Below are positions 45,514-54,805 of a stretch of 64,000 nt of DNA, piece by piece. Source of the DNA: Bradyrhizobium vignae (GTDB lineage Bacteria; Pseudomonadota; Alphaproteobacteria; Rhizobiales; Xanthobacteraceae); NCBI RefSeq assembly GCF_004114425.1, contig NZ_RDQF01000030.1, forward strand, positions 21,130-85,129, read 5' to 3'. Position 1 is the first letter of the stretch. Each line of letters begins with the position of its first letter. The position numbers and the translations under genes were made by a program. The notes under the pieces were generated by a model. The model did no database searches and was not told the origin of the DNA. It saw only the letters and a list, made by a program, of their open reading frames with translations.

Positions 45514-47757
45514 TTGCAGAGCAGCGGCGCCGGCGCGCGCGCATTCCAGAACGCGCGATTGCAGAAGAAACTGATGAAGCAGGCGGACGCCGTCATCTCC
45601 GCCGCGGCGAGCGCCTATGGCCAGCGTCGATACGGGGAGACCGAGGCGCTTTGCCGCGAGATCCTGAAAGCGCTGCCGGACCATTTCGATGCCACGCATT
45701 TGCTCGGTCTGTGCGCGCATGACGGCGGGCGCCTGGAGGAGGCGCAACAGCTGCTCGAGCGCGCAATTGTGCTCGATCCGCGTTCGCACGAGGCCTTCAG
45801 CAACCTCGCGACCGTCTACTTCGACCTGAAGAAATTCGAGGATGCGCGCCGATGCCAGGAGAAGGCGATCGCGCTGAAGCCGAACTTTCCGCTGGCTCTT
45901 ACCAATCTCGGCAATACGTTGCTGCACATGAATCTCCCCGGGCAGGCAATCGAATTGCACGATCGCGCCATCCGCCTGAAGCCGGACTATGCCGATGCCT
46001 TCTGCAATCGCGGCATGGCCGAACTGATGATGGGTCAGTTCGAGCGTGCCAGCGAAAGTTTCGATCGCGCCCTGTTGTTTCAGCCGCGTCACGCGGAAGC
46101 GATCGCCGGCAAGGGCATGGTGAGCATCGAGCGTCGGCACTACGATGAGGCGGAATCCGCGCTCGCAGCCGGGCTCGCGATCAAGCCCAATTCGGCGCGG
46201 ATGCTGGCACAGCGCGGACGGCTCAATTTCGACCTGTCGCGCCTGGAGCAGGCGGCCGCCGATTTCGAGGCGGCGCTGGCGCAATCGCCTACGCTCGAGC
46301 TGGCGCTGCGCGGGAAAGCGCAGGTCAATATCCTGCTGGGAAACACGGCGCAGGCGATCGCGGCTGTCAAGACATTGCTGGAGGAAAATCCGCGATCCGA
46401 GATCGGAATGGCGCTGCTGGCGTCGTGCTATGCGAGCCAGGGTGACATTGCGACGGCGCTTCAGCATCTCGATGCCGCGCTCGAGCTCAGCCCGGGTTAT
46501 TCGGACGCGATCGCGCGCAAGATCTTCTTGCTGGATTATCTCTCCGAAGCCGGCTTTGCGGTTCAGCAGGAGGCCCGAAAATCCTGGTGGGATGCGGTCG
46601 GCGCCAAATTGCCGCGAAGGACGTTGGCGCCACGCCAGCTCGATCCGGACAAGCGCATCGTGATCGGATACGTCGCATCCGAATTCAGAAACCACTCGGC
46701 CGCGCTCACTCTGTTGCCGGTGCTGCGCCATCATGATCACACAAGGTTCGAGATCATCTGCTATTCCTGCTGGCCGTTGCCGGATGAGATGACCGAACGA
46801 TTCAAGCCTCTGGCGGACGTCTGGGTCGACGCCGGGCAGCTTTCGGACGACGAGCTGGCTGACCGTATCCAGGCGGATAAGGTCGATATCCTGATCGACG
46901 TATCGGGGCATACGACCGGCAACCGACTTCATGTTTTTGCTCGCAAGCCCGCGCCGATCCAGGTCACGGGTTTCGGGCACGCCACCGGGACCGGCCTTCA
47001 GACCATGGATTACGTGCTCGCGGATCCGGTCTTCATTCCGCAATCGGCCCGACATCTGCTGGTCGAGAAGGTTCACGATCTGCCATGTCTGATCACCATT
47101 GAACCCGTGCTGGACGTGCCGCGGTCGGAGCTGCCCATGCTCCGCAACGGCTACGTGACCTTCGGCGTGTTCAACCGCATCTACAAGATATCGGACGAAG
47201 CCATCCGGGTGTGGGCAAAGGTGATGCGCGAGGTGAGCGGATCGAAAATCATCATCAAGCACGGACTGCTCGACGATCCCTTGCTGCGCGACAGTCTGGT
47301 CGCACGGTTCGTGGCGCAGGGCATCGCCGCAGAGAATATCACCTGCATGGGCTCGACCTCGCGCCACGAGCATCTGCTGGCCTTCGCGAATGTCGACATT
47401 TCGCTCGACACGTTCCCGCAAAATGGCGGCATCAGCACCTGGGAATCGCTTTATGCGGGCGTTCCGGTCGTCGCCAAGCTCGGCAACGGCGCCTCCTCGC
47501 GTGCCGGCGGCTCGATCGTGGCTGCCGTCGGCCTCGGCGATTGGGTCGCCGAGGATGATGAAGGTTATGCCGCGATCGCGTGCAAATATGCGGCGCAGCC
47601 GGCCTATCTGGCGAAGCTGCGGGCGGAATTGCCGGCCCAGATCGCAGCTTCGCCCGCCGGCAATATCGAGATCTATACGCAGAAGGTCGAGGCAGGATAT
47701 CGCCAGTTCTGGCGCGACTATTGTGCCGCGGCCTCGGAACGCGGCGACGTCGTGTAG
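45514..47757 (+). CDS. TPR-GT41 (O-GlcNAc-transferase-like) protein, copy 2
   Basis: This 747-residue soluble protein has about nine TPR repeats (about 20-340; units such as DHFDATHLLGLCAHDGGRLE and NLGNTLLHMNLPGQAIELHD) followed by a GT41 catalytic domain. GT41 enzymes glycosylate Ser/Thr of proteins. The domain shows GYVASEFRNHSAA (His394 at the first catalytic-His position), LIDVSGHTTGNR, RKPAPIQVTGFGHATGTG, VFNRIYKIS (Lys558, where OGT has its donor-binding Lys), and DTFPQNGGISTWESLYAGVPVVAKLGNG. In OGT the last motif is NGHTT; here it is NGGIST. The start is TTG 45514 with CCGGAGAGA upstream; there is no suitable ATG. The leader resembles that of copies 1 and 3. Confidence 0.88.
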   Translation: MQSSGAGARAFQNARLQKKLMKQADAVISAAASAYGQRRYGETEALCREILKALPDHFDATHLLGLCAHDGGRLEEAQQLLERAIVLDPRSHEAFSNLATVYFDLKKFEDARRCQEKAIALKPNFPLALTNLGNTLLHMNLPGQAIELHDRAIRLKPDYADAFCNRGMAELMMGQFERASESFDRALLFQPRHAEAIAGKGMVSIERRHYDEAESALAAGLAIKPNSARMLAQRGRLNFDLSRLEQAAADFEAALAQSPTLELALRGKAQVNILLGNTAQAIAAVKTLLEENPRSEIGMALLASCYASQGDIATALQHLDAALELSPGYSDAIARKIFLLDYLSEAGFAVQQEARKSWWDAVGAKLPRRTLAPRQLDPDKRIVIGYVASEFRNHSAALTLLPVLRHHDHTRFEIICYSCWPLPDEMTERFKPLADVWVDAGQLSDDELADRIQADKVDILIDVSGHTTGNRLHVFARKPAPIQVTGFGHATGTGLQTMDYVLADPVFIPQSARHLLVEKVHDLPCLITIEPVLDVPRSELPMLRNGYVTFGVFNRIYKISDEAIRVWAKVMREVSGSKIIIKHGLLDDPLLRDSLVARFVAQGIAAENITCMGSTSRHEHLLAFANVDISLDTFPQNGGISTWESLYAGVPVVAKLGNGASSRAGGSIVAAVGLGDWVAEDDEGYAAIACKYAAQPAYLAKLRAELPAQIAASPAGNIEIYTQKVEAGYRQFWRDYCAAASERGDVV

Positions 47758-47862
47758 ACGCTGAGGACCGGAAAATCGCGGGGGCGATGCTGGTCCAGTG
47801 ACCGGCGGGTCGGGCCTGCGAATCAGCTAGACTCGGTCCGGGCGATCTTCCGGAGAGCAACC

Positions 47863-50106
47863 TTGCAGAGCAGCGGCGCCGGCGCGCGCGCATTTCAGAA
47901 CGCGCGATTGCAGAAGAAATTGAAGAAGCAGGCGGACGCCGTCATCGCTGCCGCGGCGAGCGCCTATGGCCAGGGCCGATACGCGGAAACCGAGGCGCTC
48001 TGCCGTCAGATCCTGCAAGCTGTTCCCGATCATTTCGACGCCACGCACTTGCTCGGCCTGTGTGCGCAGAACGGCCGGCGCCTCGAGGAGGCGCAGCGGC
48101 TGCTCGAGCGCGCGATTGCGCTCGATCCTCGTTCGCACGAAGCCCATAGCCATCTCGGGACCGTGCATTTTGATCTCAGGAAGTTCGAGGATGCGCGCCG
48201 GTGCCAGGAGAGGGCGATCGCGCTGAAGCCGAACTTTCCGCAGGGGCTGACCAATCTCGGCAATACGCTGCTCCACCTCAATCTCGCGGAGCAGGCGATC
48301 GAACTGTACGATCGCGCCATCAAGCTGAAGCCGGACCATGCCGATGCACTCTGCAATCGCGGCCTGGCAGAGCTGGCGCTGCGCCAATTTGACCGCGCCA
48401 AACAGAGCTTCGAGCGCGCCCTGGTGTTTCAGCCGCGTCAAGCGGAAGCGCTCATCGGCAAGGGCGTGGTCGATATCGAGCTCAAGCACTACGATGAAGC
48501 GGAGGCCGCGCTCGCAGCGGCGCTCGCGATGAGGCCTCATTCGGCCAAGGCCCTGGCGCACCGCGGACGGCTCAATTTCGAGCTATCGCGGTTGGAACGG
48601 GCGGCTGCGGATTTCGATGCAGCGCTCGCGCTTTCGCCCAAGCTGGAGGTCGCCTTGCAGGGGAAGGCGCAAGTCAGCATCCAGCTGGGGAACACGGCCG
48701 AGGCGCTTGCGGCCGTCAAGATACTGCTCGCGGAAAATCCGCGCTCCGCGATCGCGATGACGCTGCTGAGCGCCTGTTTCGCCAATCAGGGCGAGATCGC
48801 ATCCACCATCGCACATCTCGACACCGCCCTGGCGATGGCGCCTGATAATGCGGACCTGATCGCCCGCAAGATTTTCTTTCTGGACTTTCTCTCCGACGCC
48901 GATTTCGCGGTCCAGCAGGCCGCGCGCAAACATTGGTGGGACGCGATCGGAGCCAAGTTGCTGCGAAGGACGTTGGCGCCGCGCCAGCTCGATCCGGAAA
49001 GGCGGATCGTGATCGGATATGTCGCTGCCGAGTTCTGGTATCACTCGGCGGCGTTCGCCCTTCTGCCGGTGCTGCGCCATCATGATCACACGAACTTCGA
49101 GATCGTCTGCTATTCATGCTCGCCGCGACGCGACGAGATGACTGCCGAATTCAACTCGTTTGCGGACATCTGGGTCGATGCCTGGCAGCTTTCGGACGAC
49201 GAGCTGGCCGACCGCATCCAGGCGGACAAGATCGATATCCTTATCGACGTGTCAGGGCATTCATCGGGTAACAGGCTTCCTGTCTTCGCACGGAAGCCGG
49301 CGCCGATCCAGGTCACGGGTTTTGGTCATGCCACCGGGACAGGTCTTCAGACCATGGACCACGTGCTCGCGGATCCTATCTTCATTCCGCAATCGGCGCG
49401 GCATCTGCTGGCCGAAAAGGTCTATGATTTGCCGTGCCTGATCACGATCGATCCCATCGGGGATGTGCCGCCTTCGGAGCTTCCCATGCTCCGCAACGGC
49501 TATGTGACCTTCGGCGTATTCAACCGCATCTACAAGATCTCGGACGAGGCCATCCGGGTGTGGGCGAAGGTGATGCGCGCGGTGAGCGGATCGAAGATCA
49601 TCATCAAACATACCCTGCTGGACGATCCCTTGTTGCGCGACAGCCTGGTCGGGCGATTCGTGGCGCAGGGCATTGCCGAGGAGAACTTGATCTGCATGGG
49701 CTCGTCCCCGCGCGCCGAGCATCTGCGGGCCTTTGCGAATGTCGACATTTCGCTCGATACGTTTCCGCAAAATGGCGGCATCAGCACCTGGGAATCGCTC
49801 TATGCCGGCGTTCCGGTCGTGGCCAAGCTCGGCAACGGCGCCTCGTCGCGCGCCGGCGGCTCGATCGTGGCTGCCGTTGGCCTCAACGATTGGGTCGCGG
49901 AGGATGACGAGGGATATGCCGCGATCGCGTGCACATATGCGGCGCAGCCAGCTCATCTGGCGAAGCTGCGTGCGGAATTGCCGGCCCGGATCGCAGCTTC
50001 GCCCGCCGGGAATGTCGAAATCTACACGCGGAAGGTCGAGGCGGCATATCGCCAGTTCTGGCGCGACTATTGTGCCGCGGACTCGGAGCGCGGCGAAGTC
50101 GCATAA
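47863..50106 (+). CDS. TPR-GT41 (O-GlcNAc-transferase-like) protein, copy 3
   Basis: This 747-residue paralog has the same length and layout as copy 2: TPRs over about 20-340, then a GT41 domain with GYVAAEFWYHSAA, LIDVSGHSSGNR, VFNRIYKIS and DTFPQNGGISTWESLYAGVP. His394 and Lys558 are both kept, as is the unusual NGGIST in place of NGHTT. It starts at TTG 47863 after CCGGAGAGCAA, again with a leader like the other copies (aatcagctagactc...). The TPR half differs from copy 2 more than the C-terminal half does, consistent with TPRs that choose different protein partners. Nothing adjacent identifies a substrate. Confidence 0.88.
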   Translation: MQSSGAGARAFQNARLQKKLKKQADAVIAAAASAYGQGRYAETEALCRQILQAVPDHFDATHLLGLCAQNGRRLEEAQRLLERAIALDPRSHEAHSHLGTVHFDLRKFEDARRCQERAIALKPNFPQGLTNLGNTLLHLNLAEQAIELYDRAIKLKPDHADALCNRGLAELALRQFDRAKQSFERALVFQPRQAEALIGKGVVDIELKHYDEAEAALAAALAMRPHSAKALAHRGRLNFELSRLERAAADFDAALALSPKLEVALQGKAQVSIQLGNTAEALAAVKILLAENPRSAIAMTLLSACFANQGEIASTIAHLDTALAMAPDNADLIARKIFFLDFLSDADFAVQQAARKHWWDAIGAKLLRRTLAPRQLDPERRIVIGYVAAEFWYHSAAFALLPVLRHHDHTNFEIVCYSCSPRRDEMTAEFNSFADIWVDAWQLSDDELADRIQADKIDILIDVSGHSSGNRLPVFARKPAPIQVTGFGHATGTGLQTMDHVLADPIFIPQSARHLLAEKVYDLPCLITIDPIGDVPPSELPMLRNGYVTFGVFNRIYKISDEAIRVWAKVMRAVSGSKIIIKHTLLDDPLLRDSLVGRFVAQGIAEENLICMGSSPRAEHLRAFANVDISLDTFPQNGGISTWESLYAGVPVVAKLGNGASSRAGGSIVAAVGLNDWVAEDDEGYAAIACTYAAQPAHLAKLRAELPARIAASPAGNVEIYTRKVEAAYRQFWRDYCAADSERGEVA

Positions 50107-50167
50107 TCGGGCCGAAACGCGGGCGCCTCGTGGGCAAGCGTCCCGGACGTGAGCCTTCCCGCGACGA

Positions 50168-51202
50168 TCACACGAACGGCGGCTTGATGTTGCTGCGCTT
50201 CTCCAGCCACTCCGGCACCGGCAGGTTCTTGGCGCGCATGAAGTCCGCGTTGAACAGCTTCGAGAGATAGCGGCTGCCGGAATCGCACAGCACGGTGACG
50301 ATGGTTTTGCCGGGCCCGAGCTGCCTTGCAAGTCGCATCGCGCCGACGACATTGATGCCCGTCGAGCCGCCGAGGCACAGGCCTTCGTGCTGGAGCAGAT
50401 CATAGATCGCTGTGACGGCTTCGGCATCGGGAATCAGATAGGCGTCATCGACCTTGGCGGTCTCGACGATCGCAGTCGCGCGGTTGAGGCCGATGCCCTC
50501 GGTGATCGAGCCGCCGGGCGTCGCCTTGGGATCGCCGGTCCTGAAATATTCGTACATGCCGGCGCCATGCGGATCGGCGCAGGCGATGCGGACGTTCTTG
50601 CTCTTTTCCTTGAGATAGCGGCTGACGCCGGCCAGCGTGCCGCCGCTGCCGACCGAGCAGACGAAGCCGTCGACCTTGCCGCTGGTCTGCTCCCAGATCT
50701 CGGGCCCCGTCGATTCGTAGTGGGCCTTCGCGTTGTCGAGGTTATTCCACTGATCGGCGAACAGCACGCCATTCGGCTCGGTCTTGCGCAGCTCGTCGGC
50801 GAGCCTGCGGCCGACATGCTGGTAGTTGTTGGGGTTGGCATAGGGCAGGGCCGGCACCTCGATCAGCTCGGCACCACACAGCTTCAGGAAATCCTTCTTC
50901 TCCTGGCTCTGCGTCTCCGGGATCACGATCAAGGTGCGGTAGCCGCGCGCGCTCGCCACGACCGCAAGCCCGATGCCGGTATTGCCGGCGGTCGCTTCCA
51001 CCACGAGACCGCCGGGCTTGAGCTCGCCACGCTTCTCCGCCTCCAGGATCATCCATTTGCCGGCGCGGTCCTTGACCGACTGGCCCGGATTCATGAACTC
51101 GGCCTTGCCGAGAATGGTGCATCCGGTCAGTTCCGAGGCGCGCTTCAGCTTGATCAGCTGGGTGTTGCCGATGGCTTCGACAACGTCGTTGCGAATGGTC
51201 AT
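50168..51202 (-). CDS. cysK: cysteine synthase A
   Basis: This 344-residue PLP enzyme makes L-cysteine from O-acetylserine and sulphide. It has GNTQLIKL, the Schiff-base Lys in NPGQSVKDRAGKWM, the substrate loop TAGNTGIGLA, phosphate-binding SVGSGGTLAG, and the C-terminal LGGSTGINVVGAMRLA and TVLCDSGSRYLSKL. I chose ATG 51202; GTG 51217 is also in frame, and neither has a clear ribosome binding site. It is somewhat longer than E. coli CysK (323) and converges on copy 3 of the GT41 array. Confidence 0.94.
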   Translation of the reverse strand: MTIRNDVVEAIGNTQLIKLKRASELTGCTILGKAEFMNPGQSVKDRAGKWMILEAEKRGELKPGGLVVEATAGNTGIGLAVVASARGYRTLIVIPETQSQEKKDFLKLCGAELIEVPALPYANPNNYQHVGRRLADELRKTEPNGVLFADQWNNLDNAKAHYESTGPEIWEQTSGKVDGFVCSVGSGGTLAGVSRYLKEKSKNVRIACADPHGAGMYEYFRTGDPKATPGGSITEGIGLNRATAIVETAKVDDAYLIPDAEAVTAIYDLLQHEGLCLGGSTGINVVGAMRLARQLGPGKTIVTVLCDSGSRYLSKLFNADFMRAKNLPVPEWLEKRSNIKPPFV

Positions 51203-51902
51203 GTCGGGGGAAATCACTGCCAGAGGGTTTTGATCAGGTTTGGCCAGAACCTAGTGCTTGGGAGGCCAAAGGGAAAGGCTTTTGCGTTGCGGCGAACCCT
51301 ACCGAAACGCCCGTCCAAACAGCGATATGGTTGAGAGGCGGGACCGGCGATGATGCGCTCGGCCGCGAGGCGGGATATCGTAGGACGAAATGGTCGAACT
51401 CCGTTAGGACCCGACACGATAACGCTGGTGATGAGCGGTCTTGCGACCATTTCTTGCCACAGCGTTTGGGAGGTCGAAAAGTCTATCGGCAGGATGGACG
51501 GCTTCGTTTTCGGCAAATTGACGGTCTTCCGGGGCGGCCCAGATGGCGCAACTGAGCTGAAGCCGCCTGGCGCGGTTGGATTGAAGGGGGCTCAGCGGCC
51601 GGTGTGGCAGCAAGATCACATGAAATCTTAGTAAGCTTGCTCACGTTTCCAGATGTTACGTAGTAAGAGAAGTCCCTGCGAGACAGGCATTTTTTACATT
51701 TTTGTCAGTTCGCTCCCGCCTCGTTGGCACGGGCATCTCGCAACTGCGGCACTGTCCCGCCGTTCCGCGCCCGGCTAGTATGATTCTTAGGTTCCGCAGA
51801 AAGCATCATAGCTGTGAACGCGTTATCCAAAGCCTCCCGACTGTCCCGCCGCGAATCGGCTAATCCGGCTGCACGGCGGCGGCTCGATCTGCCCGACGGG
51901 GG
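51203..51902. other. 700-base intergenic region upstream of the efflux operon
   Basis: This region lies between cysK (minus) and the outer-membrane efflux gene (plus) and probably holds both promoters. The stretch 51650-51705 is AT-rich (TTTTTTACATTTTTGTCAG) in a GC-rich background. Open frames at 51350-51631 (plus) and 51214-51516 (minus) have no signal peptide or known motif. I see no clear operator. No regulator gene adjoins the efflux operon. Confidence 0.4.
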
Positions 51903-53387
51903 GTGGATGTGACACAGCAAGTTCCAGCGATCGCCTCGCGGCGGTCTCTCGGTTCTGCATTCCGGACGCTGCGCGCGGCGCGATGGATTGCGGTGTTGTG
52001 CCTCGCCGCCGGTTCGGGCGCTTGCGTGCTGACCCAGGATCTCCCCGATCCCGCGCTCGACGTACCCACGCAATACAAATATGCCGGCAAACGCGATGCG
52101 CCGCCATCGCTGGATTGGTGGCGTGGCTTCCGCTCTGCGGAGCTGACCCAGCTGATGGAGGAGGCGCAGACCGTCAACCTCGACATCGCCGCCGCGGTCG
52201 CGCGCATCGTCCAAGCCGACGCCCAGGCACGGCAGGCAGGCGCGGCGCTGCTGCCGAGCGTGTCGATGGCCGGATCGGAAACCTACTCGCGCACCTCGGG
52301 CTCGAGCGCCTCGGGCCTGTCCATCGGCGGACGCGAGGTCGTCAACTATTCGGCCTCGCTGAGCGCGAGCTACCAGCTCGACTTCTGGGGCCAGAATCGC
52401 GACGCGCTGCAAACGGCGGAGGAAACGGCCAACGCCAATCGCTTCGATCGCGACACGGTCGCGCTGACTACGCTCGCCGCCGTCGCCAACGCCTATTTCC
52501 AGGTGCTGGCCTCGCAGGATCGCATCAGGACCTCACAGCGCAATATCGCGAGCGCGCAGCGCATCCTCGATGCGGTCAAGGAACGGCGCAGGGCCGGCAC
52601 CGGCACCGATCTCGACGTTGCCCAGCAGGAGAGCGTGCTCGCGAACCAGAGGGCCTTGGTGCCGCCGTTGCGCCAGACACTCGACCAGAACGCCAACGCG
52701 CTGGCTGTTCTGGTATCACGCCCGCCGGAGAGCGTGCGCGTGCTCGGCGGCTCCCTGGATCGGATCGCGATCCCGCGCGTGACGCCCGGCCTGCCGTCCG
52801 AGCTCCTGACGCAGCGACCGGACATCCGCCGCCAGGAAGCCCAGCTCGCCTCGGCGACCGCGAACATCGGCAACGCCCGCGCGCAGTTCTTTCCGACCAT
52901 CCAGCTCACCGGCAATGGCGGCTATCAGAGCTCGGCGCTGGTCTCGCTGTTCCAGCCGCATGCCGCCTTCTTCCAGCTCGTCGGCAGCGCGACGCAGCCG
53001 ATCTTCGACGGCGGCAGGATCCTCGGTAATTTCGAACTCGCGAAGGCCCGGCAGGACGAGCTGCTCCAGACCTACCGCAAGACCATCATCCAGGCCTTTG
53101 CCGATGTCGACAATGCGCTGTTCTCGATCAAGCAAACCACGATCAAGCTGCAATTGCAGCGCGACGTCGTCGCCGCCTCGCGCCGGGCTTTCGATCTCTC
53201 CGAACAGCAATTGCGCGCCGGCACTGCCGACATCGTGACCGTGCTCAACACCCAACTGACCCTGTTCCAGGCGGAAGACGCGCTGTCGCAGGCCCAACTC
53301 GCACGGCTCCTCGCCATCGTCAGCCTGTACCAGGCGCTCGGCGGCGGTTGGGAGCCGAGGATGGAGAAACCGGTCAATGCTCTTTAA
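51903..53387 (+). CDS. outer-membrane efflux channel, NodT/OprM family lipoprotein
   Basis: This 494-residue protein is the outer-membrane exit duct of a tripartite efflux pump. It has a lipoprotein signal peptide (LCLAAGSGAC, lipid on the Cys), the RND-OMF N-terminus (DWWRGFRSAELTQLMEEA), ALLPSVSMAG, LSASYQLDFWGQNRD, LLTQRPDIRRQEAQL and FFPTIQLTGNGGY, and TQPIFDGGRILGNFELA. The start is GTG 51903. It comes first in the operon and overlaps mdtA by 11 bases. Confidence 0.93.
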   Translation: MDVTQQVPAIASRRSLGSAFRTLRAARWIAVLCLAAGSGACVLTQDLPDPALDVPTQYKYAGKRDAPPSLDWWRGFRSAELTQLMEEAQTVNLDIAAAVARIVQADAQARQAGAALLPSVSMAGSETYSRTSGSSASGLSIGGREVVNYSASLSASYQLDFWGQNRDALQTAEETANANRFDRDTVALTTLAAVANAYFQVLASQDRIRTSQRNIASAQRILDAVKERRRAGTGTDLDVAQQESVLANQRALVPPLRQTLDQNANALAVLVSRPPESVRVLGGSLDRIAIPRVTPGLPSELLTQRPDIRRQEAQLASATANIGNARAQFFPTIQLTGNGGYQSSALVSLFQPHAAFFQLVGSATQPIFDGGRILGNFELAKARQDELLQTYRKTIIQAFADVDNALFSIKQTTIKLQLQRDVVAASRRAFDLSEQQLRAGTADIVTVLNTQLTLFQAEDALSQAQLARLLAIVSLYQALGGGWEPRMEKPVNAL

Positions 53388-54768
53388 GCCGGAGACGAAG
53401 CAAGACGCGAAGGAGGGGACGGCGAAAAGATCGCGCGGCCGCGGCTTCGTCATGACCCTGATCACGCTCGCGATCCTCGGCGGGCTCGGTTATCTCGGCT
53501 GGACCGTTGCGCATCAGGAGCAGGCCAACAACCGCAACCAGCGGCCGGATCTGCCGGTGCCCGTGCTGGCGGCGAGCCCACGCATCCAGGACGTGCCGGT
53601 TTATCTCGACGGCGTCGGCGCGATTCGCGCGCTCAATACCGTGACCGTCCGCTCGCAGGTCGACGGCAAGCTGATCGCCGTCAACTTCACGGAGGGCCAG
53701 GACGTCAGGAAGGGCGACGTGCTCGGCGAGATCGATCCGGCGATTTACCAGGCGCAGTACGACCAGGCGGTGGCCAAGAAGGCGCAGGATCAGGCTCAGC
53801 TCGCCAACCAGCGCATCGATCTCGCGCGCTACGAGCAGCTCGCAGCGACCAATGCCGGCTCCAAGCAGCAGGCCGACACCCAGCGCGCGCTGGTGGCGCA
53901 GACCGAGGCGCTGATCAAGGCCGACCAGGCCGCGATCGACAATGCCGCGGCAACTCTCAGCTACACCAAGATCGTGGCGCCGATCTCGGGCCGCGCCGGC
54001 CTGCGCCAGGTCGACCAGGGCAACATCATCCACGCCTCCGATACCACGGGTCTTGTGGTGATCACGCAATTGCAGCCGATCGCGGTGTGGTTCAGCCTGC
54101 CGCAGCAGCAGATCATGCGCGTCAACGCGGCCGCCGCAAAGGGCACGCTGGCGGTCGACGTGTTCGGCAATGACGGCATTACGGTGATCGACACCGGCAA
54201 GCTCACCGGCATCGACAACCAGGTCGACCAGACCACCGGCACGCTCAAGCTCAAGGCCGAATTTCCCAACGCCAATTACCAGCTCTGGCCGGGCCAGTTC
54301 GTCAATGTCCGTCTCAAGGTCGAGACCTTGACGCAGGCGCTGGTGGTGCCGACCTCTGCGGTGCAGCGCGGCCCGGTCGGGACCTTCAGCTACGTCATCG
54401 GCGAGGACAATATCGTCTCGGCCAAGCCCGTGACGGTGACGCAGCAGAACGAGCATGACGCGGTGATCGCCAGCGGCCTCTCGCCGAGCGACAAGGTCAT
54501 CACCACGGGCTTTGCCAATTTGTCCGACGGCTCCAAGGTGATCGTGGGCCGCGACGACCAGACCCCATCGGCCGATCTTGCCCCGCGCAAGCGCTCGCGC
54601 GCGCCGGACGGGCAGAAAAAGGATGGTGCCAAAGAAGTTCAGAAGGACGGGCAGGGCAAGGACGGTGAGTTCCGTGCCAAGCGCAAGAGCAGCGAAGGCG
54701 ATCAGAAGGGGCAGACTGGGCCGGCGCCGGGGCCGGGGGCATCGGGAAGTGGAGCCAAGCAGCCATGA
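53377..54768 (+). CDS. mdtA: RND efflux periplasmic adaptor (MdtA type)
   Basis: This 463-residue membrane-fusion protein joins the RND pump to the outer-membrane channel. It has one N-terminal membrane anchor (MTLITLAILGGLGYLGWTV), a lipoyl-like half (VRSQVDGKLIAVNFTEGQDVRKGDVL), a helical hairpin (QAQLANQRIDLARYEQLAATN), ISGRAGLRQVDQGNIIH and the beta-barrel FPNANYQLWPGQFVNVRLKVE. The last 70 residues are a Lys/Gly/Asp-rich tail absent from E. coli MdtA. The start overlaps the NodT stop. Confidence 0.93.
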   Translation: MLFKPETKQDAKEGTAKRSRGRGFVMTLITLAILGGLGYLGWTVAHQEQANNRNQRPDLPVPVLAASPRIQDVPVYLDGVGAIRALNTVTVRSQVDGKLIAVNFTEGQDVRKGDVLGEIDPAIYQAQYDQAVAKKAQDQAQLANQRIDLARYEQLAATNAGSKQQADTQRALVAQTEALIKADQAAIDNAAATLSYTKIVAPISGRAGLRQVDQGNIIHASDTTGLVVITQLQPIAVWFSLPQQQIMRVNAAAAKGTLAVDVFGNDGITVIDTGKLTGIDNQVDQTTGTLKLKAEFPNANYQLWPGQFVNVRLKVETLTQALVVPTSAVQRGPVGTFSYVIGEDNIVSAKPVTVTQQNEHDAVIASGLSPSDKVITTGFANLSDGSKVIVGRDDQTPSADLAPRKRSRAPDGQKKDGAKEVQKDGQGKDGEFRAKRKSSEGDQKGQTGPAPGPGASGSGAKQP

Positions 54769-54805
54769 TCCCGACAACAGCCGCTTGACGCGGCAGGCAT
54801 AACCC

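Noticed and set aside
45067..47421. Long minus-strand open frame (784 codons) opposite the GT41 copy 2 gene
   Set aside because: It is the antisense shadow of the GT41 gene; its composition is Arg/Gln-rich and similar shadows appear opposite the other copies.
51350..51631. Open frame of 93 codons upstream of the efflux operon
   Set aside because: It overlaps a second open frame on the other strand, has no recognisable motif, signal peptide or good ribosome binding site, and fits a promoter region better.
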